NCBI GenBank assembly: GCA_902796535.1
Contig: CADBPL010000041.1
Span: forward strand, 1-6,660
Source of the DNA: Oscillospiraceae bacterium
GTDB lineage: Bacteria > Bacillota > Clostridia > Oscillospirales > Acutalibacteraceae
Direction: 5' to 3'
Length of the DNA: 6,660 nucleotides
Positions within the stretch are counted from its first letter, which is position 1; each line of letters opens with the position of its first letter. Under the pieces are notes generated by a model that saw only the letters and a list, made by a program, of their open reading frames with translations, did not search any database and was not told the DNA's origin. The translations under genes were made by a program, and so were the position numbers. Positions 1-6,660 of the stretch are shown one piece after another.

Positions 1-45
1 CAAGCGGAGATCGGCCGGCTCGCCGACGAAGAAATCAGCTTTTAA
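1..45 (+). CDS. C-terminal end of an upstream gene, possibly histidyl-tRNA synthetase (partial)
   Basis: Frame 1 is open from the window edge to a TAA at 43-45 and gives the 14-residue tail QAEIGRLADEEISF. Two weak clues point to histidyl-tRNA synthetase. In many Firmicutes hisS lies directly upstream of aspS, and HisS C-termini often carry a G-E-Q-x-E-[VI] stretch shortly before the end, which QAEI would fit. Fourteen residues are too few for a firm assignment, so no symbol is given. The gene stops 42 nt before aspS with no terminator hairpin between them, which suggests co-transcription. Confidence 0.5.
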   Translation, partial: QAEIGRLADEEISF

Positions 46-72
46 GCCAGGTAAAACAAAAGATCGTAACCG

Positions 73-78
73 AAAGGA
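73..78 (+). promoter_or_regulatory. Ribosome binding site of aspS
   Basis: AAAGGA lies 9 nt before the ATG at 88. This spacing favours the ATG at 88 over the in-frame ATG at 97, although the latter would give a protein starting MTGLKRS, closer to the usual AspRS N-terminus. Confidence 0.6.
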
Positions 79-87
79 TGATAGAAT

Positions 88-1869
<1,782 letters not shown>

Positions 1870-1878
1870 CACCGTAAC

Positions 1879-1883
1879 GGAGG
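1879..1883 (+). promoter_or_regulatory. Ribosome binding site of ftsY
   Basis: GGAGG sits 7 nt before the GTG at 1891 in the 21-nt gap after aspS. It supports this GTG as the start; the next in-frame ATG is 17 codons downstream, inside the conserved helical N domain. Confidence 0.75.
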
Positions 1884-1890
1884 AACAACC

Positions 1891-2853
1891 GTGGGCATTT
1901 TTCAAAAGCTTAGCAAAGGCCTTCAAAAAACCCGTATCTCGATGGCGGGCGCCATCGACAATATGCTGTACGGCGTCAACGAGATCACGGATGATCTGTT
2001 TGACGATTTAGAGGATATTCTGGTCATGGGCGACGTCGGCGTGCCGACCGCCGCCGAAATCGTCGACCGTTTGCGTGCCAAGGTCGTCAGCGATAATCTG
2101 CGCAACGGCGAACAGGTGCGTAAGGCGATCAAGCAGATCGTTGCGGAACTGCTTGACGGCGGCGAACAGCTTGACATGATCACCATTCCCTCCATCATTC
2201 TCGTCATTGGCGTCAACGGCGTGGGCAAAACCACCACCATCGGCAAAATGGCGAATATGTTCCGGGAGCAGGGCAAAAAGGTCATTTTGGGCGCGGCGGA
2301 CACGTTCCGCGCAGCGGCCATCGACCAGCTTGAAATCTGGGCGGATCGCGCCGGCGTGGATCTGATCAAGCACAAAGAGGGCGCTGACCCGGCCGCCGTT
2401 GTGTTCGACACCATCAACGCAGGCAAGGCGCGCGACGCGGATATGATCATCATCGACACCGCCGGCCGCCTGCATAACAAACGCAACCTGATGGATGAAC
2501 TGGCCAAGATCTACCGCGTCATTGATCGTGAGCTGCCGTATTCCGACCGTGAGAGTCTGCTGGTGCTCGACGCCACAACGGGGCAAAACGCCGTGAATCA
2601 GGCGCGTGAATTCAAAAACGTGGCCGAAATCACCGGCATCGTGCTCACCAAGCTTGACGGCACGGCGCGCGGCGGCGTGGTGCTGGCCATTAAACATGAT
2701 TTGAACATTCCCGTCAAATTCGTCGGCGTCGGCGAGGGGATGGACGACCTGCAGCCCTTCAACCCGGCGGCGTTCGCCGAGGGGCTGTTTGACGTGACCC
2801 CCGACGAGGACGAAGAAGAACCGGAAGAAACACAAGAAGAAACGGAAGAATAA
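1891..2853 (+). CDS. ftsY: Signal recognition particle receptor FtsY (SRP-GTPase), with acidic C-terminal tail
   Basis: FtsY is the membrane-associated GTPase that receives SRP-bound ribosomes and hands them to the Sec translocon. The protein (320 aa, GTG start) begins directly with the helical N domain (about 1-95) and has no long acidic A domain at the N-terminus. The G domain follows: P-loop GVNGVGKTT at 107-115, SRP-GTPase insertion [14 protein letters not shown] at 137-150, DTAGR at 189-193, TKLDG at 253-257, and the closing [12 protein letters not shown] at 279-290. FtsY rather than Ffh is indicated by GVGE with DDLQPF and by the lack of a methionine-rich M domain. The NG core ends near residue 300. 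It is followed by about 17 mostly Glu/Asp residues (304-320), unusual because FtsY acidic regions are normally N-terminal. The stop codon overlaps the rdgB start by one base. Confidence 0.97.
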   Translation: MGIFQKLSKGLQKTRISMAGAIDNMLYGVNEITDDLFDDLEDILVMGDVGVPTAAEIVDRLRAKVVSDNLRNGEQVRKAIKQIVAELLDGGEQLDMITIPSIILVIGVNGVGKTTTIGKMANMFREQGKKVILGAADTFRAAAIDQLEIWADRAGVDLIKHKEGADPAAVVFDTINAGKARDADMIIIDTAGRLHNKRNLMDELAKIYRVIDRELPYSDRESLLVLDATTGQNAVNQAREFKNVAEITGIVLTKLDGTARGGVVLAIKHDLNIPVKFVGVGEGMDDLQPFNPAAFAEGLFDVTPDEDEEEPEETQEETEE

Positions 2854-3455
2854 TGGATTATATCATTGCAACGCATAATATGAAAAAGCGCAACGAGCTG
2901 GCGCGCATTTTAGAGCCGCTCGGGCTGCGTGTTTTCACGGCTGATCAGCTCGGTCTCACACTCACCGACGTGGAGGAGACCGGCGAGACCTTTGCCGAAA
3001 ACGCGCGTCTGAAAAGCCGCAGCGGCTGTGAAGAGAGCGGCCTGCCCTGCATTGCCGACGATTCCGGCTTGCAGGTCGACGCGCTGGGCGGCGCGCCCGG
3101 CGTTTATTCGGCGCGTTTTGCCGGGGAACACGGCAACGACGCAAAGAACAACGCGCTTTTGCTTGAAAGATTAGCGGCCGTGCCGGATGAAAAACGCACG
3201 GCGCGCTTTGTCAGCACCGTTTGCTGCACCTACCCCAACGGCGAAGAGATCCTCGTCACCGGCGTGTGCGAGGGGAAGATCGGCTATGAACCGCGGGGCG
3301 AGGGCGGCTTCGGATACGATCCGCTGTTCATGGTCGGCAACAGAAGCTTTGCCGAAATGACGGCGGAAGAAAAAGACCAAATCAGCCACCGCGGCAATGC
3401 GCTTCGCGCTCTGGCCCGGGAGCTGGCCGAAAGGAAAAACAACTATGACCAGTAA
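2853..3455 (+). CDS. rdgB: XTP/dITP diphosphatase (RdgB/HAM1 family)
   Basis: This house-cleaning enzyme hydrolyses deaminated purine nucleotides (ITP, dITP, XTP) to the monophosphate and pyrophosphate, keeping them out of DNA and RNA. At 200 aa it has the normal family length. Visible motifs are ATHNMKKRNEL at 6-16 (nucleotide/phosphate binding), EETGETFAENARLKS at 41-55, the metal-binding and catalytic ADDSGLQVDAL at 68-78, PGVYSARFAG at 82-91, GGFGYDPLF at 151-159 and SHRGNAL at 178-184 (base recognition). The ATG shares one base with the ftsY stop (TAATG), so translation is probably coupled. Only a weak GGAAG lies upstream, inside the codons for the ftsY acidic tail. The 3' end overlaps yhbY by 11 nt. 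Confidence 0.97.
   Translation: MDYIIATHNMKKRNELARILEPLGLRVFTADQLGLTLTDVEETGETFAENARLKSRSGCEESGLPCIADDSGLQVDALGGAPGVYSARFAGEHGNDAKNNALLLERLAAVPDEKRTARFVSTVCCTYPNGEEILVTGVCEGKIGYEPRGEGGFGYDPLFMVGNRSFAEMTAEEKDQISHRGNALRALARELAERKNNYDQ
3430..3435 (+). promoter_or_regulatory. Ribosome binding site of yhbY
   Basis: AAAGGA lies inside the last codons of rdgB, 9 nt before the ATG at 3445. It decides the start of yhbY against an in-frame ATG at 3397, which would add 16 residues unlike the family. Confidence 0.7.
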
Positions 3456-3825
3456 GGAACGAGCCGCGCTGCGCGGGCAGGCGAACGGGTTGGACGCCCT
3501 GTTTCAGGTGGGCAAGGGCGGCGTGACCGAAGCCGTCATCGCCCAGACCGACGACGCTTTGCGCGCCAAAGAACTGATCAAAATCAAGGTGCTCACCGAG
3601 ACCTGTCCCGACACAACGCGGGAGGCTGCCGATAAGCTGGCTGCCGCCACGGGGGCGGATGTGGTGCAGGTCATCGGCGGCGTGATGGTGCTCTACCGTT
3701 ACAGTGAAGAGCTTCACACCGAAAAGAAAGAAGAAAAAAAGCGCCCTGCCACCAAACAGCAGGCGCGCAAAATGGGTTACAAAGTCAGACCCGTGCGGAA
3801 ATTTCGTAAGGATCGCAGCGAATGA
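3445..3825 (+). CDS. yhbY: YhbY family RNA-binding protein (CRM domain), ribosome assembly factor
   Basis: YhbY proteins (YqeI in Bacillus) are small CRM-domain RNA-binding proteins associated with pre-50S ribosomal particles. From the ATG at 3445 the product is 126 aa, starting MTSKERAALRGQANGLDALF. The CRM domain covers about residues 3-88: the GxxG loop is seen as QVGKGG at 21-26, then the helix VTEAVIAQTDDAL, the strand LIKIKVL and the closing VVQVIGGVMVLYRY at 73-86. Family members are often about 95-100 residues. Here a Lys/Arg-rich tail (92-126, starting TEKKEEKKRP) adds some 30 residues, presumably disordered and RNA-contacting. The start overlaps rdgB by 11 nt and the stop overlaps nadD by 4 nt (ATGA). 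The yhbY-nadD-yqeK order is the one found in many Firmicutes. Confidence 0.95.
   Translation: MTSKERAALRGQANGLDALFQVGKGGVTEAVIAQTDDALRAKELIKIKVLTETCPDTTREAADKLAAATGADVVQVIGGVMVLYRYSEELHTEKKEEKKRPATKQQARKMGYKVRPVRKFRKDRSE
3808..3812 (+). promoter_or_regulatory. Ribosome binding site of nadD
   Basis: AAGGA lies inside the last codons of yhbY, 9 nt before the ATG at 3822. It confirms the start that forms the ATGA overlap. Confidence 0.65.
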
Positions 3826-4424
3826 AACGGATCGGCATTTTCGGCGGAACCTTTAATCCGCCTCATATGGGACACAGCAGGCTTGTTGAGCATATCCGTC
3901 AAACGGTTTCACTCGACAGGCTTCTTGTCATTCCGACCTTTTTGCCGCCGCATAAAATCTCGAAGGAGCTGGCAAGCAGCGAAGACCGCCTTGCCATGTG
4001 CCGCCTTGCGTTCCCGGACTGGTGCGAGGTGAGCGATTATGAGATCCGGCGTGGCGGCAAAAGCTACACCTTTGATACACTCACGGCGCTCAAGGCCGAA
4101 TACCCGCAGGATGAGCTGATTTTGCTCATGGGGTCGGATATGATGCAGACCTTCGATCAGTGGTACCGTTATGAGGATATCTTAACGCTGTGCACGGTGT
4201 GCGTCACCTCCCGCTATGCGGATGGCGCCGATCTGTCCGCTGAAAAAACGCCCGACATTTTTCAAAAGCATCCGCTTTTGCGCTCCACTTTGCCGCCGTT
4301 TGAAGTCAGCTCAACGCAGGTGCGTTCGCTCCTCCGTCAGGGGCTGCCGACCGACGGGCTGCTTTTGCCGGCGGTGCGCGCTTATATTGAGGAAAGGGGA
4401 CTGTACCGTGATCGAGCGTTATAA
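3822..4424 (+). CDS. nadD: Nicotinate-nucleotide adenylyltransferase
   Basis: NadD transfers AMP from ATP to nicotinate mononucleotide, giving deamido-NAD, the shared step of de novo and salvage NAD synthesis in the cytoplasm. The 200-aa length is normal. The nucleotidyltransferase signature GGTFNPPHMGH is at 8-18 (HxGH-type, with H15 and H18), PTFLPPHK at 38-45 is the substrate loop, SYTFDTL is at 81-87, GSDMMQTFDQWYRYEDI at 104-120 corresponds to the usual GaD...W segment, and SSTQVRSLL at 163-171 is the C-terminal (S/T)xxxR ATP-binding motif. The start overlaps the yhbY stop by 4 nt. The last 17 nt overlap yqeK in another frame, implying coupled translation of NadD and YqeK. Confidence 0.97.
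   Translation: MKRIGIFGGTFNPPHMGHSRLVEHIRQTVSLDRLLVIPTFLPPHKISKELASSEDRLAMCRLAFPDWCEVSDYEIRRGGKSYTFDTLTALKAEYPQDELILLMGSDMMQTFDQWYRYEDILTLCTVCVTSRYADGADLSAEKTPDIFQKHPLLRSTLPPFEVSSTQVRSLLRQGLPTDGLLLPAVRAYIEERGLYRDRAL
4389..4400 (+). promoter_or_regulatory. Ribosome binding site of yqeK
   Basis: The purine run GAGGAAAGGGGA within the nadD 3' end leaves 7 nt to the GTG at 4408. It decides this start over the in-frame ATG at 4216 deep inside nadD. Confidence 0.7.
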
Positions 4425-4989
4425 AGAGCTGCTGCAAAGCCGCCTGTCCGCTTACCGCTGCCGCCATTCGTTCTGTGTGGCGCAGGCTGCCGCAGAATTG
4501 GCCGAGCGTTACGGCGCCGACCCCGAAAAGGCTTATGTGGCGGGACTGCTGCACGATATCACCAAGGAGGCCGACAAAGCGGAACAGTTTGAACTGTTTC
4601 GGCTGGGCGGGGTGGAACTGAGCGAAGCGGAAACGCGCAACCCCAAGCTTTGGCACGCCATGAGCGCACCGATTTTTCTGAAAGAAAAGCTGGGGATCGA
4701 CGATGAGGAAATATTGACGCCCATCCGCTACCACACGACCGCGCGGGCCGGCATGAGCCTGATGGAAAAAATTTTGTACATTGCCGATTTTATTTCGGCC
4801 GACCGCGTGTATGACGACGTGGACGTGGTGCGAAAGCTGGCGGGGCAGGGGCTGGAGGAAACCATGCTCTACACGCTCGACTACACCATTCGCGACCTTC
4901 TCAAAAAACGCCGCGCCATCCACCCGGACAGCGTGGCCTGTTACAACGAGCTGATCCTGAACGGGAACAGCTCCTCCGGAATAGAATGA
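4408..4989 (+). CDS. yqeK: YqeK family HD-domain hydrolase (symmetrical Ap4A hydrolase)
   Basis: YqeK proteins are iron-dependent HD-domain phosphohydrolases; characterised members split diadenosine tetraphosphate (Ap4A) symmetrically into two ADP, limiting this stress-linked dinucleotide. With the GTG start at 4408 the protein has 193 aa, the usual length. Likely metal ligands are all present: H20 (CRHSF), H49-D50 (LLHDITKE), H83 (LWHAMSA), H109 (RYHTTA) and D127 (YIADFISADR). The C-terminal end, NGNSSSGIE, is weakly conserved. The start lies 17 nt inside nadD, matching the frequent nadD-yqeK pairing. A longer version starting at 4216 would add 64 Arg/Cys-rich residues that are just nadD read out of frame. 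In many Firmicutes rsfS comes next; here a flavin protein does. Confidence 0.95.
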   Translation: MIERYKELLQSRLSAYRCRHSFCVAQAAAELAERYGADPEKAYVAGLLHDITKEADKAEQFELFRLGGVELSEAETRNPKLWHAMSAPIFLKEKLGIDDEEILTPIRYHTTARAGMSLMEKILYIADFISADRVYDDVDVVRKLAGQGLEETMLYTLDYTIRDLLKKRRAIHPDSVACYNELILNGNSSSGIE

Positions 4990-4997
4990 TGAAAAAA

Positions 4998-5003
4998 GGG
5001 GAG
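4998..5003 (+). promoter_or_regulatory. Ribosome binding site of the flavin reductase-like gene
   Basis: GGGGAG lies 6 nt before the ATG at 5010. The in-frame ATGs at 4986 and 4989 are upstream of this site and have no comparable site of their own, so 5010 is preferred. Confidence 0.65.
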
Positions 5004-5009
5004 AGAAGC

Positions 5010-5513
5010 ATGGAATTCAAGCAAACCGATATTCGCGCCATCGCGGCTTCCGCCGTGAAGCTCATCAATGACGATTGGGCGCTGGTCACAGCCGCGGCCA
5101 ACGGAAAAATCAACACGATGACCGTCAGCTGGGGCGGTCTGGGCGAGCTTTGGGGGCGTGACGTGGCGTTTTTGTTCATCCGCCCGCAGCGCTATACCCG
5201 CGAGCTGCTCGATGAAAGCGAGTGGCTTTCCGTCAGCTTCTTCGGCGGCGAACACAAGCAGGAACTGATGTTCTGCGGCCGCAGCAGCGGGCGTGACGTT
5301 GATAAGTTTGAATCGACCGGCCTGACCGCCATTGAGTTGGACGGCGTGCCCTGCGTGGCGCAGGCGCAGGTCAACCTCATCTGCAAAAAAATCGCGGTGC
5401 AGACCATCGACCCCAGCGGTTTTCTGGATGAAACCATTCAAAAGGAATACGCCGCCAACGATTATCACCGCGTCTATGTTGCGCAGATCGTCAAAACCTA
5501 CGTTAAAGAGTGA
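5010..5513 (+). CDS. Flavin reductase-like protein (FMN-binding split barrel)
   Basis: The 167-aa product resembles the flavin reductase-like/flavoredoxin group (COG1853-type), which bind FMN in a split beta-barrel and act in NAD(P)H-linked flavin reduction or electron transfer. Supporting segments are WALVTAAANGKINTMTVSWGG near 23-43 (the typical 'N.MT.SWG' strand and loop), FIRPQRYTRELL at 56-67 (the RPqRYT FMN phosphate region), LSVSFFG at 73-79, and CGRSSGRDVDKF at 89-100 (the G..SGRd.dK motif). No signal peptide or membrane segment is visible, so it is probably cytoplasmic. Its substrate or partner cannot be told from sequence. It sits 20 nt after yqeK in the same direction and is followed within 10 nt by a strong terminator, so it appears to be the last gene of the block. 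Confidence 0.88.
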   Translation: MEFKQTDIRAIAASAVKLINDDWALVTAAANGKINTMTVSWGGLGELWGRDVAFLFIRPQRYTRELLDESEWLSVSFFGGEHKQELMFCGRSSGRDVDKFESTGLTAIELDGVPCVAQAQVNLICKKIAVQTIDPSGFLDETIQKEYAANDYHRVYVAQIVKTYVKE

Positions 5514-5521
5514 AGAAAAGA

Positions 5522-5561
5522 AAAAAGGCAGCGCCTTGCATTGTTGAGGCGCTGCCTTTTT
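5522..5561 (+). terminator. Rho-independent terminator, potentially bidirectional
   Basis: GGCAGCGCC (5527-5535) pairs perfectly with GGCGCTGCC (5548-5556) around a 12-nt loop. Flanking A5 (5522-5526) and T5 (5557-5561) extend the stem to 14 bp and provide the U tract. It lies 8 nt after the flavin reductase stop and should end the plus-strand operon. Because the A run is the U tract when read on the minus strand, it can also stop read-through from the convergent gene. Confidence 0.93.
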
Positions 5562-5589
5562 ATCGTAGCGAAGTGATCCGAAAATCCGC

Positions 5590-5658
5590 TGACAACTGAC
5601 TTCTGACTTCGGCTATCAGCTATCAGCTATCGGCTATCTGCTATCGGCTATCAGCTAC
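5590..5658. repeat. Degenerate 7-bp tandem repeat array
   Basis: About ten heptads follow one another in register. They read TGACAAC, TGACTTC twice, then GGCTATC, AGCTATC, AGCTATC, GGCTATC, TGCTATC, GGCTATC and a 6-nt partial AGCTAC. The core of six NGCTATC units (5611-5652) varies only at the first base; the preceding TGACTTC-like units keep the period with a different sequence. The array fills most of the space between the two terminators and has no start codon or open frame of interest. Function is unknown. Confidence 0.85.
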
Positions 5659-5693
5659 AAAAAAAGAGGCACCCTTCTTGCGAAGGACGCCTC
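5659..5693 (-). terminator. Rho-independent terminator of the minus-strand gene
   Basis: Read on the minus strand, GAGGCGTCCTTC (5693-5682) pairs with GAAGGGTGCCTC (5677-5666) in a 12-bp stem with two G-U pairs, closed by a GCAA (GNRA) tetraloop and followed by seven U (5665-5659). On the plus strand the two G-U positions become A-C mismatches and there is only a short T run (TTTT at 5696-5699) a few bases after the stem, so the element is directional. It lies 18 nt after the stop codon at 5712-5714. Confidence 0.9.
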
Positions 5694-5711
5694 CGTTTTA
5701 GTTAGCTGACA

Positions 5712-6660
5712 TTACGCAGCCTGGCCGCCGTAGATGGTGAAGTCCTTATCCAGGAACGTACCATTGCTTTCGTCAACGAGGGTCCAGGTCTTGTGCAGGT
5801 TGAGAACCTTCAGCAGCGGGGATTCAAGACCGATGGAGATCTTTACGATACCATACATCTTGACATTGCCGACAGCCGTGATGCCGTCCAGCGTCGGGTA
5901 GGTAATGCTGGGATCCATCAGGAAGTCAACCGGGATGTCGATGGTGTAGGAGTCTGCGCCGCTGGTGACAGTGGCGGAAACCTTAATACCAAGGCCTGCT
6001 TCAACAGCGATATCGATCACAACGATCTTAACGACCTTGACGTTGGCGCCGATCTTCAGAGTAGCTTCGACGCGAGCCTGAGCGTTAAGCTGAGAACCGG
6101 TAGCTTCTTCGTTGCTGATGGTTCTGACTTTGTTGTTGATGATTTCGATACCCTTCTGCTGAGAAGAGGTGAGAACGAGCTCGACGCTGCCGTCAAAGCG
6201 GATCACAACAGCAGCCGTGACGCCGACGGTGATAGCCGGGCAGTTCGGGATCGGAATATCCATGGTGAACACCGGAATGACAGAGTCGCTGCCGGAGGTG
6301 AGTTCAACCGTGGACAGACCGTTCTTGATGCGAGCGAAGAAATCAAGGTCATCTTCGCCTTCGCCCATTTCTCTGACAGCCTTTTCAGCAAGGGATGCTG
6401 CATAGGAGCCGGAAACGGTGGTGCGGTCAGTGACGTCGTAATCCAGGATCAGGAAGGCTTCGTTGATCTGCTTCTGGGCAAGATCGCCGTCGAACTTGGT
6501 GGAGACGTCAAAGTTGCGGACTTCGTATTTTTTGTTCAGGTTAACGCCCTTGATATTTCCGCCGACAGAAACATCAAAACCGTCGTCTTTCACAGCAAAG
6601 CTGACCTTGACGGGGCCAAGGTTGAAGCTGCCCTTGATTTTCTCAAGGAGAGACTGACCG
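5712..6660 (-). CDS. Uncharacterised beta-strand-rich protein, probably exported (partial, N-terminus beyond window)
   Basis: The frame is open from the window edge (first full codon at 6659-6657) to a TAA at 5714-5712, giving the last 315 residues of a longer protein. A GTG at 6593 is only an internal Val codon: the frame continues upstream with the same strand pattern. I do not recognise a family. The sequence alternates polar and hydrophobic residues in many short strands, for example VKVSFAV, ITVGVTAAVVIRF, VELVLTSS, ANVKVVKIVVIDIAV and IKVSATVTSG, with Gly/Asp turns between them. It has a single Cys (IPNC), one His and one Trp (LHKTWTL near the end), a composition common in extracellular proteins. 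The C-terminus (TIYGGQAA) carries no LPxTG signal, membrane helix or SLH domain. A secreted or surface structural protein is inferred; any signal peptide would lie outside the window. It is convergent with the housekeeping operon and has its own terminator. Confidence 0.8.
   Translation of the reverse strand, partial: GQSLLEKIKGSFNLGPVKVSFAVKDDGFDVSVGGNIKGVNLNKKYEVRNFDVSTKFDGDLAQKQINEAFLILDYDVTDRTTVSGSYAASLAEKAVREMGEGEDDLDFFARIKNGLSTVELTSGSDSVIPVFTMDIPIPNCPAITVGVTAAVVIRFDGSVELVLTSSQQKGIEIINNKVRTISNEEATGSQLNAQARVEATLKIGANVKVVKIVVIDIAVEAGLGIKVSATVTSGADSYTIDIPVDFLMDPSITYPTLDGITAVGNVKMYGIVKISIGLESPLLKVLNLHKTWTLVDESNGTFLDKDFTIYGGQAA

Noticed and set aside
46..87. Promoter in the gap before aspS
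   Set aside because: The 42-nt gap is A-rich but shows no convincing -35/-10 pair; read-through from the upstream gene is more likely.
2008..2835. Long open frame of 275 codons on the minus strand opposite ftsY
   Set aside because: It lies wholly antisense to an unmistakable SRP-GTPase, is rich in His, Ala and Val as expected of a GC-rich shadow frame, and has no family motif.
3397..3444. Longer N-terminus for yhbY
   Set aside because: The 16 extra residues (MRFALWPGSWPKGKTT) are rdgB read in another frame and do not resemble the family; the AAAGGA at 3430-3435 fits the ATG at 3445.
4216..4407. Longer N-terminus for yqeK
   Set aside because: The 64 extra residues are Arg/Cys-rich out-of-frame nadD; a strong ribosome binding site precedes the GTG at 4408 and the resulting length fits the family.
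4306..4923. Open frame of 205 codons on the minus strand opposite nadD/yqeK
   Set aside because: Antisense to two well-supported genes; its His/Phe/Gln-rich composition mirrors the codon bias of the plus strand.
5590..5658. CRISPR array
   Set aside because: The units are 7 bp with no spacers between them; this is a simple tandem repeat.
6591..6593. GTG as the start codon of the minus-strand gene
   Set aside because: The frame continues upstream to the window edge with the same beta-strand pattern (for example GPVKVSFAV spans this codon), so it is an internal Val codon.

Overview
The window looks like chromosomal DNA from a GC-rich member of the Clostridia, probably the Oscillospiraceae/Ruminococcaceae. 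This is inferred from gene order (aspS-ftsY-rdgB-yhbY-nadD-yqeK), the strong AAGGA/GGAGG-type ribosome binding sites, two GTG starts and Firmicute-like protein sequences. No marker gene fixes the genus.

Positions 1-5513 are one compact plus-strand block of housekeeping genes. It opens with the last 14 codons of an upstream gene, possibly hisS. Then come aspS (aspartyl-tRNA synthetase), ftsY (signal recognition particle receptor), rdgB (ITP/XTP pyrophosphatase), yhbY (CRM-domain ribosome assembly factor), nadD (nicotinate-nucleotide adenylyltransferase), yqeK (HD-domain Ap4A hydrolase) and a small flavin reductase-like protein. Gaps are 42 nt or less and five consecutive junctions from ftsY to yqeK are overlaps or near-overlaps: 1, 11, 4 and 17 nt overlaps, then a 20-nt gap before the flavin protein. 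No terminator or convincing promoter is seen inside the block, so it is probably one transcription unit serving tRNA charging, membrane targeting, nucleotide-pool cleaning, ribosome assembly and NAD synthesis. The rsfS gene that often follows nadD-yqeK in Firmicutes is not here.

Positions 5514-5711 are a convergent intergenic region. It holds a strong, potentially bidirectional terminator (5522-5561), a degenerate 7-bp tandem array (5590-5658), and a second terminator (5659-5693) that is well paired only when transcribed on the minus strand.

Positions 5712-6660 are the 3' part of a minus-strand gene that runs off the window. It encodes a beta-strand-rich protein with almost no Cys, His or Trp, which I cannot assign to a family; an exported or surface protein is the likeliest guess. 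This gene and the heptad array are the least explained parts of the window. I see no RNA gene, CRISPR array, insertion sequence or obvious new multi-gene system.
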